Positions 24,422 to 35,565 of a stretch of 64,000 nt of DNA are shown here, in pieces (the first letter of the stretch is position 1; every line of letters starts with the position of its first letter). The notes beneath the pieces were generated by a model that searched no databases, was not told where the DNA came from, and worked only from the letters and a program-made list of their open reading frames with translations. Source of the stretch: Thalassocella blandensis. GTDB lineage: Bacteria > Pseudomonadota > Gammaproteobacteria > Pseudomonadales > Cellvibrionaceae. Where the stretch lies: contig CABFPG010000003.1 of NCBI GenBank assembly GCA_902141825.1, positions 1 to 64,000 of the forward strand, written 5' to 3'. The translations under genes were made by a program, and so were the position numbers.

Positions 24422-26617
24422 TTATTCCTGCAATTCAAAAACAACAGTCGCTAATGGTGGAACCGAGATTTCAATCGATTGCTCTCGGTACTGCCAACTT
24501 TGTGGGCTTGAATGAATGACGGTTTCATTTTCCACACCTGAACCCCCGTAACTACGACTGTCGGTATTTAATACTTGTTTGTATGTGCCTGGCTTACTTA
24601 CTCCCAAGCGATAATTGTAATGAACCGATGGAGTAAAATTACATACGAAAATAATGTGCTTGTTAGTGTTAGGCGTCTTACGTATAAACGAAAAAATTGA
24701 GTTATGCTGATCATCAGCTTCAATCCATTCAAATCCAGACTCTTCCGCATCACACTCGTACATTTCAGGGTGCGCAAGGTACAGATGATTCAAATCACTA
24801 ATGAGTTTTTGCACGCCAGAATGCTCAGCAACATCTAATTGGTGCCAGTGAATACTCGAGTCGTGATCCCATTCGGGCCCCTGCCCAAATTCACTCCCCA
24901 TAAATAGAAGTTTCTTCCCTGGATGCCCCCACATAAATCCGTAATATGCTCGCAAGTTTGCAAACTTTTGCCAAGGGTCACCCGGCATACGCCCCAATAT
25001 TGAGCCTTTACCATGCACCACTTCATCATGACTGAGTGGCAAAATAAAGTTTTCACTAAACGCGTAGTACATGCTAAACGTCATATCATGGTGATGATAT
25101 TGACGATAAATCGGATCTTTGGAGATATAGTCCAAACTATCATTCATCCAACCCATATTCCATTTATAGCCGAAGCCTAAACCGCCAAAATTTACCGGCT
25201 TGGAAACTCCAGGCCAGGATGTGGATTCTTCGGCCACCATCATGGCATCAGGAAAGTTTTTATATACACGCTCATTTGTCATGCGTATAAAATCTATAGC
25301 TTCAAGGTTTTCTCGACCACCGTAGCGGTTAGGTATCCAAGCACCTTCATCTCGGCTGTAGTCGAGGTACAACATGGATGCAACGGCATCTACGCGTAAA
25401 CCATCAATATGGTATTGATCTAGCCAGAAAATAGCATTTGCCATTAAAAAGTTGGCAACTTCTTTTCTGCCATAGTTATAAATAAATGTATTCCAGTCAG
25501 GGTGAAAACCCTGACGCTCATCGGCGTGTTCGTACAAAGGTGTTCCATCAAACAGCCCCAGTCCATGGGCATCCGTTGGGAAATGCCCTGGAACCCAGTC
25601 AATTAACACGGCAATATCCTGCTGATGGCACTGGTCGACAAAATATTTGAAATCATCAATGCTGCCAAATCGGCTGGTAGCAGCATACATTCCTATCGGT
25701 TGATACCCCCAGGAACCATCAAATGGAAATTCGCTGATGGGCATCAACTGCACATGAGTAAAACCCATTTCTTTCACATAAGGTATTAACTGCTCGGCAA
25801 GTTCACGATAGTTTAAGTAGCGATTACCCTCTTCCGGTACTCGTCGCCAGGAGCCAGCATGTATCTCGTAAATCGACATTGGTCGATCACGCTTAGTCCA
25901 CAAATATTTTTTCTTTTGCCAGTCCTGATCCTGCCATTGATACGCATCTACATCGACCACCACAGATGCTTGTTCCGGCGGCACCTGGGCATAGAACCCA
26001 AAAGGGTCTGCCTTGTGAGGCAGCAGGTTACCGTCACGAGCTTTTATTTCGAACTTATAACGGGTACCCACATCAATTCCGGGAACAAAGATTTCCCATA
26101 TACCGCTGGGGATCAATTTACGCATGACGCTGCGACGGCCATCCCAGTGGTTAAAATCACCGACCACAGAAACACGTTTAGCATTGGGAGCCCACACAGC
26201 AAACCGACACCCGGCAACGCCATCAATTTCCATTAGATGCGCACCTAGGAATTTGTAAGCTTTTTCGTGTGTTCCCTCTCCCCACCAGTAAATGTCCTGC
26301 TCGCCTATGGTAGAAGAAAAGCGATAAGGATCTTCAAGATCCAATACAGCCTCGTCATAGGTCACACGAAATTTGTATTTATCCAAAGCGGCTGAATCCA
26401 ATACCGCCGAATACAAACCCGCCTCATGTATACACTGCATTTGTGCTACAGGGGATTTACTGGTGTAATCAATCAGTTCGACTTGATGGGCGTGCGGTAA
26501 GAAAGCACGCACAACAATTTGTGTTTTGTTAATTTGATGTTTACCTAAATATGCGAAAATATCATCGCAGTCTGCATGCACAATCGCATGAATAACATCA
26601 CTAGCTATTGAATCCAT
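24422..26617 (-). CDS. glgB: 1,4-alpha-glucan branching enzyme
   Basis: A 731-aa GH13 enzyme introducing alpha-1,6 branches into glycogen. Two N-terminal beta domains are present; the second is a CBM48 with [20 protein letters not shown]. The catalytic barrel carries [20 protein letters not shown] (nucleophile Asp), [13 protein letters not shown] (acid/base Glu) and [15 protein letters not shown] (third Asp). Length matches E. coli GlgB (728 aa). It starts 39 nt after malQ, and its stop is two bases from the glgX start, so glgB-glgX are probably translationally coupled. Confidence 0.96.
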   Translation of the reverse strand: MDSIASDVIHAIVHADCDDIFAYLGKHQINKTQIVVRAFLPHAHQVELIDYTSKSPVAQMQCIHEAGLYSAVLDSAALDKYKFRVTYDEAVLDLEDPYRFSSTIGEQDIYWWGEGTHEKAYKFLGAHLMEIDGVAGCRFAVWAPNAKRVSVVGDFNHWDGRRSVMRKLIPSGIWEIFVPGIDVGTRYKFEIKARDGNLLPHKADPFGFYAQVPPEQASVVVDVDAYQWQDQDWQKKKYLWTKRDRPMSIYEIHAGSWRRVPEEGNRYLNYRELAEQLIPYVKEMGFTHVQLMPISEFPFDGSWGYQPIGMYAATSRFGSIDDFKYFVDQCHQQDIAVLIDWVPGHFPTDAHGLGLFDGTPLYEHADERQGFHPDWNTFIYNYGRKEVANFLMANAIFWLDQYHIDGLRVDAVASMLYLDYSRDEGAWIPNRYGGRENLEAIDFIRMTNERVYKNFPDAMMVAEESTSWPGVSKPVNFGGLGFGYKWNMGWMNDSLDYISKDPIYRQYHHHDMTFSMYYAFSENFILPLSHDEVVHGKGSILGRMPGDPWQKFANLRAYYGFMWGHPGKKLLFMGSEFGQGPEWDHDSSIHWHQLDVAEHSGVQKLISDLNHLYLAHPEMYECDAEESGFEWIEADDQHNSIFSFIRKTPNTNKHIIFVCNFTPSVHYNYRLGVSKPGTYKQVLNTDSRSYGGSGVENETVIHSSPQSWQYREQSIEISVPPLATVVFELQE

Positions 26618-26656
26618 AGCAATACTTACCCAGATTTTTAATTGTTGTACTAAAAA

Positions 26657-28810
26657 TTATGCTTTTCGATTTTTATTTATATTTTTCAGTTGTTGCTGTA
26701 TTTTTTCATTTGCAAAGATATCCGCAATAGAGTGTGTCAGCTTTCGCTGCCAATTCGCATGCTCTTGAAAGGTACCAGGGACATTTACAGGAGCATCCAT
26801 CAGCAACAAATCTTCTAGCTGTAAGACGAAAATTTTGGATGCCACCTGGCTACTCAACTGCAATATCGCTTCAATAAGCGCCTGATCAGCCGGACGCGTT
26901 ATATCTTCCTCTGACCAGGATTCCGGACAAAGATTTTTTTCGCGTAGCAGATTGAATAAGTTACGCTTTTCCACTTGTCTAGCGTTTCTTACCTGGTGAA
27001 TATCAACACCCTCTTCTAGAATGTTAAGCTTGTCTCGTATGATCAAATCAGTGCCGTTCCACCAACTCACTAACGTCGGCACATCATGATTGTTTAACAT
27101 TGCCAAAGCATGCGGGTCATAATGTTCAGGCGCTTTAAATGCGTCTCCGAATACTTTTTCGAAATAAAATATTTTATTGGTAAATATTTTGGCCTTGGTC
27201 AATTCCTGACGAAATTCATCAGGCACTACACCTAAATCTTCTCCAATAATTAAGCAATTATTCAATACACTTTCTAACTTTAATAAGCCCAACATTTCGG
27301 CAAACGAATAATATACATATGCCCCAGCATCTGCTGTTGTATGTGGCGGGCACCACCACAAACGCATAAGACTCATTGCGTGATCAATTCGCAAGGCGCC
27401 GCAATGATTCATATTGTGACGCAGCAGCTCTATAAAATGATTAAAGCCTGAACGCCTTAACTCAGATGGAGCCATAGGAGGCAAGCCCCAGTTTTGTCCT
27501 GTCTGAGCCAAGGGATCGGGTGGAGCGCCGATTGACGCTTTCCGACAAAATAGCGTCAGGTTTGAACTTACCTCTGCCCCACCGCCATCTGCACCAACGG
27601 CGAGATCACGAATTAGCCCGACCTTCATGCCAAGCGTTTGTGCGAGATTCTGACAAGATTCAAACTGTACATCCGCCAGCCATTGCAAATAACAATGAAA
27701 CAGCAAGGCCAAACGCGCCTTCGTAAAGGTACCATTCAAGTTAAAAATATCTTGGACAATATCATGATAGGAAAAGTCATCACTTAAGGAGTACCGAACT
27801 CCCTCCCAGTTCTGATACCGGGCTTCATGATATGCAAAATCAAATAAACATTCTGGCTGTGCTTCCACGTAGTGCTGGAATGAAAGAAAGCGGTCTGTAC
27901 CAGCATGAAAATGCTGTTCAACAAATGAATCAAACATTTTCTGATAGATTTTATACTTTAGGTTTCGGACACTGACATAATCCACTGATTGGGATGCCTG
28001 CAGTGTTTGACGCTTAGCGCGATCCTCCTCAGTAAGAAGCTTTTCGTTATAGTCTTCAACCAGCACAGGATCAATATACAACGGGTTTGTATATCGCCGG
28101 TCTGAGGGACTGTAGGGACTATAGTAATTGTGTAAATCTGTTGATAATGCGTGCAAGGGATTTAACCCGATAACATCCACACCAACATCTACTGCATTGC
28201 GAATCAATGAGGTCAGGTCAGAAAAATCACCTATCCCCCAGTTTCGATCCGATACCAGGGTATAGAGCTGTATGATAAAACCCCAGACTTTTTCGTTGTT
28301 ATCAGACCAATTACTTTGGTAAACCTCATCAGGAAATGCGGCTAATTGTGTAACTGTTTTTTCGTCATCTGCGACAACGGTTAGCTGATAATATTGCGGC
28401 TCGATGGCATTAATATATAACTTTCGACGGCTAAAACGTTGTTGCTTAAAAATGTAGTCACCCGTTTCTTCCAGTGTATTTGCATCAACATCCCCGCTTT
28501 GCACAAGGTTCCCTTCAGCATCAATTAGCGTCCAGTGTAGCTGTCGCTTAAAGTCTTCTGGTTTACAGTTGATTTCAAAATAAGGGTTCTTTGCGGGAGT
28601 TAGGTATAATGGTGGTAACCAATGCTGCCAAGGCTCGACATCAAGACGATAAGCTTCCTTTGCGATAACATCTTTACTGGATACATCTACACCCATCGCT
28701 TCCAGTAAACGAATTCTATTGTCCAGCGGTACAGTGACATGCTCACCGCGATAGTTAAAATAATCTGCTGCAATTCCACGCCAATAAAACAGCCGATCTA
28801 AATCACTCAT
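26657..28810 (-). CDS. malQ: 4-alpha-glucanotransferase (amylomaltase)
   Basis: A GH77 enzyme of about 717 aa that disproportionates maltodextrins, moving glucan chains and releasing glucose. The start is taken at MSDLDRLFYWRGIAADY (ATG 28808-28810); an in-frame extension of 32 codons is Arg-rich and unlike the family. Motifs: SDRNWGIGDFSDL, ALRIDHAMSLMRLWW (nucleophile Asp), LIIGEDLGVVPDEF (acid/base Glu) and MLNNHDVPTLVSWW. The ribosome binding site is weak. It is the first gene of the glycogen operon, about 245 bases downstream of the rplQ terminator, where a separate promoter is expected but not evident. Confidence 0.93.
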   Translation of the reverse strand: MSDLDRLFYWRGIAADYFNYRGEHVTVPLDNRIRLLEAMGVDVSSKDVIAKEAYRLDVEPWQHWLPPLYLTPAKNPYFEINCKPEDFKRQLHWTLIDAEGNLVQSGDVDANTLEETGDYIFKQQRFSRRKLYINAIEPQYYQLTVVADDEKTVTQLAAFPDEVYQSNWSDNNEKVWGFIIQLYTLVSDRNWGIGDFSDLTSLIRNAVDVGVDVIGLNPLHALSTDLHNYYSPYSPSDRRYTNPLYIDPVLVEDYNEKLLTEEDRAKRQTLQASQSVDYVSVRNLKYKIYQKMFDSFVEQHFHAGTDRFLSFQHYVEAQPECLFDFAYHEARYQNWEGVRYSLSDDFSYHDIVQDIFNLNGTFTKARLALLFHCYLQWLADVQFESCQNLAQTLGMKVGLIRDLAVGADGGGAEVSSNLTLFCRKASIGAPPDPLAQTGQNWGLPPMAPSELRRSGFNHFIELLRHNMNHCGALRIDHAMSLMRLWWCPPHTTADAGAYVYYSFAEMLGLLKLESVLNNCLIIGEDLGVVPDEFRQELTKAKIFTNKIFYFEKVFGDAFKAPEHYDPHALAMLNNHDVPTLVSWWNGTDLIIRDKLNILEEGVDIHQVRNARQVEKRNLFNLLREKNLCPESWSEEDITRPADQALIEAILQLSSQVASKIFVLQLEDLLLMDAPVNVPGTFQEHANWQRKLTHSIADIFANEKIQQQLKNINKNRKA

Positions 28811-29008
28811 AGGAATAACTCTTTGGCTAAAAATGCGAGCGCCAGAAATTGGTGGCCTGACGCGTTTTCGGGTACGTTTTAAACAGAGGTGTTGCTTGGG
28901 AATCAAAACCTCAGCGCATTGACTAATTCTTTTGCACTAAAGCCTTCCCTGAGATAACTTTTTACAATACTACTAAAAGGATGGGGAAAAGACACCTAAT
29001 TAAGCCTG

Positions 29009-29039
29009 CTTACGCATGGGAAATCCGTTTAAGCGTAAG
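29009..29039. repeat. Inverted repeat upstream of malQ
   Basis: CTTACGC (29009-29015) and GCGTAAG (29033-29039) form a 7-bp inverted repeat with a 17-base spacer, between the rplQ terminator and malQ. It might be an operator or a second stem-loop. No regulator is implied by the sequence. Confidence 0.3.
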
Positions 29040-29055
29040 GCTCACATCTTTAAGG

Positions 29056-29084
29056 CGAAAAAAAAGCCGGTAAACACCGGCTTT
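29056..29084 (-). terminator. Rho-independent terminator of the alpha operon
   Basis: On the minus strand AAAGCCGG pairs with CCGGCTTT around the loop TGTTTA, continuing into a run of eight T. It starts four bases after the rplQ stop and separates the ribosomal cluster from the glycogen operon. Confidence 0.92.
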
Positions 29085-29087
29085 ATC

Positions 29088-29492
29088 TTAATCTTCTTCT
29101 GAAGTTTCAACTTCGTCTGCTTCAACAATTGGCTCTGGACGATCAACCAATTCAACAAAGGCCATTGGCGCTTTGTCACCAGGACGGAAACCGCACTTCA
29201 TGATGCGCAGATACCCACCTGGGCGAGATTCGTAACGAGGACCAAGTTCGTTGAATAATTTACCAACGCTTGATTTGTTACGAAGACGGTCAAAAGCTAA
29301 TCGACGATTTGCTACAGTGTCACTTTTAGCCAAAGTAATCAATGGCTCAGCATAACGACGTAGTTCTTTCGCTTTTGGTAATGTTGTTTTAATTAATTCG
29401 TGCTCTACTAATGACGACACCATATTACGAAACATTGCTTTACGATGAGAGCTGTTTCTATTTAGCTGACGTCCACTATGACGATGACGCAT
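29088..29492 (-). CDS. rplQ: Large-subunit ribosomal protein L17
   Basis: A 134-aa bL17 with the family start [20 protein letters not shown], then [20 protein letters not shown] and the C-terminal [20 protein letters not shown]. It sits at the 50S surface near the tunnel exit. The acidic tail ([11 protein letters not shown]) extends a few residues beyond the E. coli protein (127 aa). It is last in the alpha operon, 103 nt after rpoA, and followed at once by a terminator. Confidence 0.98.
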   Translation of the reverse strand: MRHRHSGRQLNRNSSHRKAMFRNMVSSLVEHELIKTTLPKAKELRRYAEPLITLAKSDTVANRRLAFDRLRNKSSVGKLFNELGPRYESRPGGYLRIMKCGFRPGDKAPMAFVELVDRPEPIVEADEVETSEED

Positions 29493-29595
29493 GACTCTAA
29501 CCCTTTTTACCGATTGCTATCACAGCAAGTCTTTTTAAGAGGCTCTAACTTTCAAAGGGAAAGAAGAACGAGCCTCTCAATAATTAATGATTAAC

Positions 29596-30582
29596 TTAGT
29601 CGTTTTTCAGACTGGCAGGTGGCCAGTTTTCCAAACGCATTCCCAAAGAAAGGCCTCTTGAAGCCAAAATATCTTTAATTTCAGTTAAAGATTTTTTACC
29701 CAAGTTTGGCGTTTTCAAAAGCTCCACTTCGGTTCTCTGAATCAGATCACCAATGTAGTAAATATTTTCAGCCTTCAAACAGTTAGCAGAACGTACGGTC
29801 AACTCTAAATCGTCTACTGGACGTAATAGAACTGGATCGATCTGATCTTCTTTCTGCTCTGGCTCAGCTTCTTTCTCGCCTTCCAGGTCAACAAACACTG
29901 CTAGCTGATGCTGAAGAATAGTCGCCGCACGACGGATAGCTTCTTCAGGATCGATAGTGCCATTTGTCTCCAAATCCAACACCAATTTATCCAGGTCAGT
30001 ACGCTGCTCAACACGTGCACTTTCAACAGTGTACGCCAAACGTGAAACTGGGCTGTATGAAGCATCCAGCTGCAAACGACCGATAGCACGAGTCTCATCT
30101 TCGTCAGAAACACGTGAATCAGCTGGTTGATATCCACGACCACGACTTACTGTCAACTTCATGCTTAAAGAAGTATCAGAAGTAATGTTGGCGATAACAA
30201 GCTCTGGGTTAGTAATTTCAACATCGTGATCCAATTGGATATCACCTGCTGTAACCGCACCTGGACCTTGCTTGTTTAAAGTTAAAACTGACTGATCTTT
30301 GCCGTGCATCACAACAGCAACGTTTTTCAAATTCAAAAGAATTTCAATAACGTCTTCCTGCACACCTTCAATGGCAGAATACTCGTGCTGAACACCGTCG
30401 ATTTCAACTTCGGTGATTGCACAACCTGGCATAGAAGAGAGAAGGATTCTACGCAAGGCGTTGCCAAGCGTATGACCGAATCCACGCTCAAGCGGCTCTA
30501 ATACGACTTTTGCTCGAGTTGGACTAAGTTCTGTTACATCGATGTGACGAGGAGTCAAAAATTCGTTAACAGCTATTTGCAT
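29596..30582 (-). CDS. rpoA: RNA polymerase alpha subunit
   Basis: A 328-aa scaffold of RNA polymerase. The N-terminal dimerisation domain (about 1-235) holds [20 protein letters not shown]. After an acidic linker ([11 protein letters not shown]), the C-terminal domain (about 250-328) has [20 protein letters not shown], including the arginine that contacts UP-element DNA, and [16 protein letters not shown]. It lies between rpsD and rplQ, the normal alpha operon order. Confidence 0.98.
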   Translation of the reverse strand: MQIAVNEFLTPRHIDVTELSPTRAKVVLEPLERGFGHTLGNALRRILLSSMPGCAITEVEIDGVQHEYSAIEGVQEDVIEILLNLKNVAVVMHGKDQSVLTLNKQGPGAVTAGDIQLDHDVEITNPELVIANITSDTSLSMKLTVSRGRGYQPADSRVSDEDETRAIGRLQLDASYSPVSRLAYTVESARVEQRTDLDKLVLDLETNGTIDPEEAIRRAATILQHQLAVFVDLEGEKEAEPEQKEDQIDPVLLRPVDDLELTVRSANCLKAENIYYIGDLIQRTEVELLKTPNLGKKSLTEIKDILASRGLSLGMRLENWPPASLKND

Positions 30583-30619
30583 ATACGCACCTGTTATTGA
30601 TGTTTTCCCAAGGCAATAT

Positions 30620-30645
30620 CTAAGTAATCCTAAAGGATTACTTAG
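30620..30645 (-). other. 11-bp hairpin across the rpsD stop codon
   Basis: On the minus strand CTAAGTAATCC pairs perfectly with GGATTACTTAG around the loop TTTA, with the rpsD TAA inside the left arm. There is no T run, so it is not a standard terminator; it may protect or pause the transcript between rpsD and rpoA. The core TAATCC-TTTA-GGATTA recurs at the rpsC stop. Confidence 0.65.
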
Positions 30646-31258
30646 AGTAAAGCTCTACGATAAGGTTTTCGTTAATTTCTGCTGGAAGGTCAACACGATC
30701 AGGAACGCGCTTAAATGTACCTTCTTTTTTGTCAGAATTAACGTCAACCCATTCCACATCTCCACGCTGAGCAGCTATACCCAGGGAATTTTGGATGCGA
30801 AGTTGATTCTTTGATTTTTCACGAATAGCAATAACGTCGCCTTCTTGAACCTGATAAGAAGGAATGTTCAATGACTTCCCATTCACCAAGATTGCCTTAT
30901 GAGACACTAGCTGACGAGATTCTGCGCGTGTAGCACCGAAACCCATACGGTAAACTACGTTATCCAAACGACACTCAAGAAGTTTCAACAAGTTTTCACC
31001 TGTTGCACCTTTCAGACGTGCAGCTTCTTTGTAGTAACTACGGAATTGCTTTTCCAATACGCCGTATAAACGACGAACTTTTTGCTTTTCACGCAACTGA
31101 ACACCGTAGTCAGACAGACGACCACGACGCTGACCGTGCTGGCCAGGTTGAGTTTCAGCTTTACACTTTGATTCAAGTGGTCTTACACCACTCTTTAAAA
31201 ATAAATCTGTACCTTCACGGCGGGACAGTTTACAAGTTGGGCCTAAATAACGAGCCAT
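30638..31258 (-). CDS. rpsD: Small-subunit ribosomal protein S4
   Basis: A 206-aa uS4, an early 16S rRNA-binding protein and in E. coli the translational repressor of the alpha operon. It starts [20 protein letters not shown] and has the S4 RNA-binding domain at about 96-155 ([34 protein letters not shown]). Length equals the E. coli protein. Its gene ends inside an 11-bp hairpin. Confidence 0.98.
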   Translation of the reverse strand: MARYLGPTCKLSRREGTDLFLKSGVRPLESKCKAETQPGQHGQRRGRLSDYGVQLREKQKVRRLYGVLEKQFRSYYKEAARLKGATGENLLKLLECRLDNVVYRMGFGATRAESRQLVSHKAILVNGKSLNIPSYQVQEGDVIAIREKSKNQLRIQNSLGIAAQRGDVEWVDVNSDKKEGTFKRVPDRVDLPAEINENLIVELYSK

Positions 31259-31272
31259 TTTTCATCCCCTCC

Positions 31273-31662
31273 TTATACACGACGTTTTTTAGGTGGACGA
31301 CAACCGTTATGAGGAACGGGAGTCACATCAGTAATATTGGTAACTTTGTAGCCAATATTGTTTAACGCGCGTACGGCCGACTCACGGCCTGGTCCGGGAC
31401 CTTTAACTTCTACGTCCAGGTTCTTTAAACCGTATTCTTGCGCAGCGGTACCCGCTCTTTCAGCTGCGATCTGAGCAGCGAACGGCGTACTTTTACGTGA
31501 GCCACGGAAACCTGAACCACCAGCAGTTGCCCATGATAAAGTGTTTCCCTGACGATCAGTGATTGTCACGATAGTGTTGTTAAATGATGCATGAATATGC
31601 GCAACACCATCGACAACCGTCTTTTTGACTTTTTTCTTAGTCGTGGTTTTTGGCTTAGCCAT
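31273..31662 (-). CDS. rpsK: Small-subunit ribosomal protein S11
   Basis: A 129-aa uS11 of the 30S platform near the E site. Signature blocks are [40 protein letters not shown] and [19 protein letters not shown] lysine-rich N-terminus is normal. It lies 14 nt before rpsD and 43 nt after rpsM. Confidence 0.98.
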   Translation of the reverse strand: MAKPKTTTKKKVKKTVVDGVAHIHASFNNTIVTITDRQGNTLSWATAGGSGFRGSRKSTPFAAQIAAERAGTAAQEYGLKNLDVEVKGPGPGRESAVRALNNIGYKVTNITDVTPVPHNGCRPPKKRRV

Positions 31663-31705
31663 AATCGAATCTTCCCAAAAAATCTGTTGCTATGAATTGA
31701 AGAAC

Positions 31706-32062
31706 TTACTTCTTAATTGGTTTACGTGGACCTTTACGAGTACGCGCATTCGTTTTAGAACGTTGACCGCGAACAGGAAGGTTACGACGATGACGCAAAC
31801 CACGATAAGCTCCCAGATCCATCAAACGCTTGATGTTCATGGAAATTTCACGACGCAAGTCACCCTCTACGGATTCCTTAGCAATTTCGTTTCGGATTGC
31901 ATCCATTTGTTCTTCATTTAGATCACCGATCTTAGTAGATTCAGCGATGCCAGTTGTTGCACAGATTTTTTTAGCTGTAGTACGACCGATCCCATAAACA
32001 TAAGTCAGGGAAATAACGGCATGCTTATTATCTGGTATGTTGACACCAGCGATACGAGCCAT
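31706..32062 (-). CDS. rpsM: Small-subunit ribosomal protein S13
   Basis: A 118-aa uS13 of the 30S head that contacts P-site tRNA and forms intersubunit bridges. It begins [20 protein letters not shown] with [13 protein letters not shown], and ends [20 protein letters not shown] plus [11 protein letters not shown]. It is first in the alpha operon, with a clear promoter about 170 bases upstream. Confidence 0.98.
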   Translation of the reverse strand: MARIAGVNIPDNKHAVISLTYVYGIGRTTAKKICATTGIAESTKIGDLNEEQMDAIRNEIAKESVEGDLRREISMNIKRLMDLGAYRGLRHRRNLPVRGQRSKTNARTRKGPRKPIKK

Positions 32063-32407
32063 CTTTTATACTCCAATTGAGATGATATTCAGTGTTAACA
32101 GCGAACTGTACCACCCTATAAACGCGCTTAAACGAACCCCGCCACTTAATCGATTTCATCGGTTTTTACACCTAAAAATCAAAATAAATGCCAGAATTCG
32201 CTTAAAATTACTTTCACTATAAAAAGGCGCGCAAGGATAGCGACAAATCCACAAAAACGCAATAGTTTAAATGTTTCCACCTAAACGACAGTTAACACCA
32301 TTCATTTATCAAGTGTGGACACTTGAAAGGCTCCGAAACCGACGCCTGAATTTTTATCGAACCAGATTAATTCGTTTGCACGATTAATGAGCAGAAAACC
32401 CGCTCAA
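32063..32407. other. rpmJ-rpsM intergenic region (345 bases)
   Basis: An unusually long gap between the spc and alpha operons, containing the alpha promoter and a leader of about 165 nt before rpsM. In E. coli the leader here folds as the S4-binding pseudoknot. I could not match that fold here, but a long untranslated leader fits a role in S4 feedback. The strand has no coding frame of interest. Confidence 0.6.
32234..32262 (-). promoter_or_regulatory. Alpha operon promoter
   Basis: On the minus strand, a -35 TTGCGT (32257-32262), a 17-base spacer and a -10 TATCCT (32234-32239), followed by the GC-rich discriminator TGCGCGCC typical of stringently controlled ribosomal promoters. Confidence 0.7.
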
Positions 32408-32524
32408 TTAACCTTGACGCTGCTTATGACGTGGCTCTGCAGCGCAGATAACACGTAAAACACCTTTACGACGAACAATCTTGCAGTTACGACATACTTT
32501 TTTTACTGAAGCACGAACTTTCAT
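32408..32524 (-). CDS. rpmJ: Large-subunit ribosomal protein L36
   Basis: A 38-aa bL36, the smallest 50S protein: [20 protein letters not shown] then [18 protein letters not shown]. Zinc ligands C11, C14, C27 and H32 are all present, so this is the zinc-containing form. The start ATG is at 32522-32524 and the stop TAA at 32408-32410. It closes the spc operon, 38 nt after secY. Confidence 0.95.
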   Translation of the reverse strand: MKVRASVKKVCRNCKIVRRKGVLRVICAAEPRHKQRQG

Positions 32525-32562
32525 TTTTTTACTTCCTCACTACAAATAAGGCTACGCTCGAA

Positions 32563-33903
32563 TTAACGACCGCGGCCATAACTTTGTAAATTAGCTTTCT
32601 TCAGAACTGAGTCATACTGATGGGTCATCAGGTGAGATTGTACCTGGGACATAAAGTCCATAACCACAACAACTACGATCAATAAAGAAGTACCACCAAC
32701 ATATACCGGAATGTTTGCTGAAGCAGTTAAGAACTGCGGCAACAGAGCCACTGCGGCTATATAAATTGAACCAACAACAGTCAAACGCGTTAATACATTA
32801 TCGATGTATTTAGCTGTTTGATCACCAGGACGTATACCAGGAACATATGCACCACCCTTCTTCAGGTTGTCTGCAACTTCTTTCGGGTTATACATCATTG
32901 CAGTGTAGATGAAACAAAACGCTACAATTAATACCGCAAACACGACGAAGTTCAAAGGCTGACCAGGACCAATCGCAAATGCGATGTTCTGGAATATTTC
33001 CCCTGCAGTACCTTCGCTTGAATTCCCCATCCATTGCGCAATAGATGCTGGGAATAACAAGATGCTACTTGCAAAAATGACTGGGATAACGCCCGCCATA
33101 TTAATTTTCAATGGTAGATGACTCGTTTGAGCCGCACCCTGTCCACGTCCACCTGCCTGACGACGTGCGTATTGGATAGTAATACGACGCTGACCGCGCT
33201 CCATACGTACTACGAACCAGACAATTGCGATCGCAGCAAACGCTATCGCCAACAGGGCTAACAGATGCAAATCACCGTTTCTTGCGCTTTCAAACGCAGA
33301 GCCGATAGCACTTGGAAGACCAGCAACAATACCAGCGAAGATCAACATGGAGATACCGTTACCAACACCTCGCTCTGTTACTTGCTCGCCAAGCCACATC
33401 ATAAATACAGCGCCGGTTACCAAAGAGGTCACCGCTATCACGTAAAAGCTGAGTGGCGAGTAATCGGAATAGGCCATACCTTGACCAGCAAGACCTTTCA
33501 CCATTACAAAACCCTGCACCAACGCTAGTAAAACCGTCAGATAGCGTGTGTACTGGCTGATTTTTCTTCTTCCAGCTTCACCTTCTTTCTTAATCGCTTC
33601 AAGAGAAGGGGTAACTGCTGTCATCATCTGCATGATAATCGAGGCCGAAATGTAAGGCATAATACCTAACGCCAGGATACTCATACGTTCGAACGCACCA
33701 CCGGAAAACATATTGAACATCCCCAGCATCGTACCCTGGTTTTGCTCTAACATTTTCGCTACTTGGTCAGGGTCAATTCCTGGAACAGGAATATGAGTTC
33801 CTACACGGTAGATAACGATCGCTAAAAACAAAAATTTTAGGCGAGCCCATAGCTCGCCTAAACCTTTTTGATTGCCTAATGGTAAACTGCCGGGGTTCGC
33901 CAT
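32563..33903 (-). CDS. secY: Protein translocase channel subunit SecY
   Basis: A 446-aa inner-membrane channel protein with about ten transmembrane helices. The plug and first helices follow [20 protein letters not shown]. The conserved loops [17 protein letters not shown] and [15 protein letters not shown] (cytosolic ribosome/SecA-contact region) are present, as is [20 protein letters not shown]. Length is near E. coli SecY (443 aa). It sits between rplO and rpmJ as usual in spc operons and works with SecE, encoded at the far end of this window. Confidence 0.98.
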   Translation of the reverse strand: MANPGSLPLGNQKGLGELWARLKFLFLAIVIYRVGTHIPVPGIDPDQVAKMLEQNQGTMLGMFNMFSGGAFERMSILALGIMPYISASIIMQMMTAVTPSLEAIKKEGEAGRRKISQYTRYLTVLLALVQGFVMVKGLAGQGMAYSDYSPLSFYVIAVTSLVTGAVFMMWLGEQVTERGVGNGISMLIFAGIVAGLPSAIGSAFESARNGDLHLLALLAIAFAAIAIVWFVVRMERGQRRITIQYARRQAGGRGQGAAQTSHLPLKINMAGVIPVIFASSILLFPASIAQWMGNSSEGTAGEIFQNIAFAIGPGQPLNFVVFAVLIVAFCFIYTAMMYNPKEVADNLKKGGAYVPGIRPGDQTAKYIDNVLTRLTVVGSIYIAAVALLPQFLTASANIPVYVGGTSLLIVVVVVMDFMSQVQSHLMTHQYDSVLKKANLQSYGRGR

Positions 33904-33986
33904 TGATTTCTCTCTTATTTTCAGTGTTATGAATGTATCGAACTACTCAATATTTTCGCTTCAGCTTAAAGCTCTATATATTGGGA

Positions 33987-34421
33987 TTACTCTTCGATTT
34001 TTCCACCAGCTGCTTCGATTGCTGCCTTGGCGCCTTTAGTAACACTTAAACCTTTTAATGTCACGGCTTTTTTAATTTCACCAGACAAAAATACTTTTGC
34101 ACGCTTCACATTTGCATTGATAATGTCAGCCTTTTGCAAAGCTTCAACATCAATCACATCTGCTTCAACAGCATTCAACTCGCTTAAACGAACTTCAGCG
34201 GTTACACGACTGATACGGCTTGAAAAACCATACTTTGGTAAACGCTTTTGCAGTGGCATCTGACCACCTTCGAAACCTGGCTTAACTGTACCGCCAGAAC
34301 GAGCCTTTAAACCTTTGTGACCACGGCCACCTGTTTTGCCCACGCCGCTACCGATACCGCGACCAAGACGCTTTTTTGCTTTGGTGCTGCCAGGAGCTGG
34401 ACTTAAATCATTTAAACGCAT
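33987..34421 (-). CDS. rplO: Large-subunit ribosomal protein L15
   Basis: A 144-aa uL15 that stabilises 23S rRNA late in 50S assembly. It begins [20 protein letters not shown] and has the Gly/Arg-rich stretch [20 protein letters not shown], then [17 protein letters not shown]. It starts one base after the rpmD stop, so translation is coupled. Confidence 0.98.
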   Translation of the reverse strand: MRLNDLSPAPGSTKAKKRLGRGIGSGVGKTGGRGHKGLKARSGGTVKPGFEGGQMPLQKRLPKYGFSSRISRVTAEVRLSELNAVEADVIDVEALQKADIINANVKRAKVFLSGEIKKAVTLKGLSVTKGAKAAIEAAGGKIEE

Positions 34422-34422
34422 C

Positions 34423-34608
34423 TCATTCTCCTTCGACGCAAACCATATAGTTGACTTTGTTGATCATACCGCGAACTGAAGGAGTGTCTTCAACTTCTAC
34501 AGTGTGACCAATGCGACGCAAACCCAAACCTTTGACGCAAGCTTTATGCGCTTCCAAGCGTCCTGATGAGCTTTTAGTTTGTGTTACTTTCAGTGTTTTC
34601 TTAGCCAT
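34423..34608 (-). CDS. rpmD: Large-subunit ribosomal protein L30
   Basis: A 61-aa uL30 with the short bacterial form: [40 protein letters not shown] and [15 protein letters not shown]. It binds 23S rRNA near the 5S contact. It is placed between rpsE (40 nt) and rplO (1 nt). Confidence 0.97.
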   Translation of the reverse strand: MAKKTLKVTQTKSSSGRLEAHKACVKGLGLRRIGHTVEVEDTPSVRGMINKVNYMVCVEGE

Positions 34609-34648
34609 CGTAATTCACCAGATAAGGCGCTTAGTATTAAATTTCGAA

Positions 34649-35158
34649 TTAGTTCAAGATATCTTCAACAGACTTGCCACGCTTAGCAGCAACAGATTCT
34701 GGTGAAGCCATAGCACGTAGTGCTTCAAACGTTGCACGCACAACGTTAACTGGATTAGTTGAACCGTAACATTTCGCCAAAACGTTCTGTACACCTGCAA
34801 TTTCAAGTACAGCACGCATAGCACCACCAGCAATTACACCGGTACCAGCAGAAGCTGGCTGCATGAACACTTTAGAAGCGCCGTGACGACCTTTAGTAGG
34901 GTATTGAATAGTGTCACCATTCAATTCTACTTGGATCATATTACGACGAGCAGCTTCCATCGCTTTTTGAATAGCAATCGGCACTTCACGTGATTTACCA
35001 CGTCCAAACCCGACTTTGCCATTACCGTCGCCCACTACAGTCAACGCTGTAAAACCGAAAATACGTCCACCTTTTACAGTCTTAGCAACACGGTTTACTT
35101 GAACCAGCTTCTCTTGCAAGCCTTCGGCTGTGCTTTCTTCTTTCTTGGTCTGAGACAT
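34649..35158 (-). CDS. rpsE: Small-subunit ribosomal protein S5
   Basis: A 169-aa uS5 important for decoding accuracy. It has the double-stranded-RNA-binding fold with [40 protein letters not shown] and the second domain [20 protein letters not shown]. The VKGGRIF loop, where spectinomycin-resistance changes map, looks normal. It starts 9 nt after rplR. Confidence 0.98.
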   Translation of the reverse strand: MSQTKKEESTAEGLQEKLVQVNRVAKTVKGGRIFGFTALTVVGDGNGKVGFGRGKSREVPIAIQKAMEAARRNMIQVELNGDTIQYPTKGRHGASKVFMQPASAGTGVIAGGAMRAVLEIAGVQNVLAKCYGSTNPVNVVRATFEALRAMASPESVAAKRGKSVEDILN

Positions 35159-35167
35159 AGTTTAACC

Positions 35168-35518
35168 TTAAAACTCCAATCCACCTTCTCGTGCTGCATC
35201 TGCTAATGCTTTAACACGACCATGATATTTAAAACCACTGCGATCAAAAGATACTCCAGTAATACCAGCTGCTTTTGCACGCTCAGCGATCAATTTACCT
35301 ACCGCTGCTGCTGCATCGATATTACCTGTTTTACCGCTACGTAGGTCTTTATCAAGCGTTGAAGCGCTGGCTAAAACTTTAGCGCCGTCGCCGTCAATGA
35401 TCTGCGCGTAGATATGACGAGGCGTTCTGTTTACGCACAAGCGAGTAGAACCTAATTCGCTAATTTTTGCGCGCGAGCGACGTGCACGTCGAATTCTTGA
35501 TTGTTTCTTGGCATTCAT
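35168..35518 (-). CDS. rplR: Large-subunit ribosomal protein L18
   Basis: A 116-aa uL18 that binds 5S rRNA together with L5. The start [20 protein letters not shown] (ATG 35516-35518) is preferred over a TTG four codons upstream. Motifs are [20 protein letters not shown] and [20 protein letters not shown]. The ribosome binding site is weak, which suggests coupling to upstream genes. Confidence 0.97.
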   Translation of the reverse strand: MNAKKQSRIRRARRSRAKISELGSTRLCVNRTPRHIYAQIIDGDGAKVLASASTLDKDLRSGKTGNIDAAAAVGKLIAERAKAAGITGVSFDRSGFKYHGRVKALADAAREGGLEF

Positions 35519-35565
35519 AGTTTTATACAACCCAATGTTCCAATTCTTCAGCGTTTTACCGCGAA

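Noticed and set aside
28811-28906. An N-terminal extension of MalQ by 32 residues
   Set aside because: The added residues are Arg/Lys-rich and unlike GH77 N-termini, while MSDLDRLFYWRG fits the family start.
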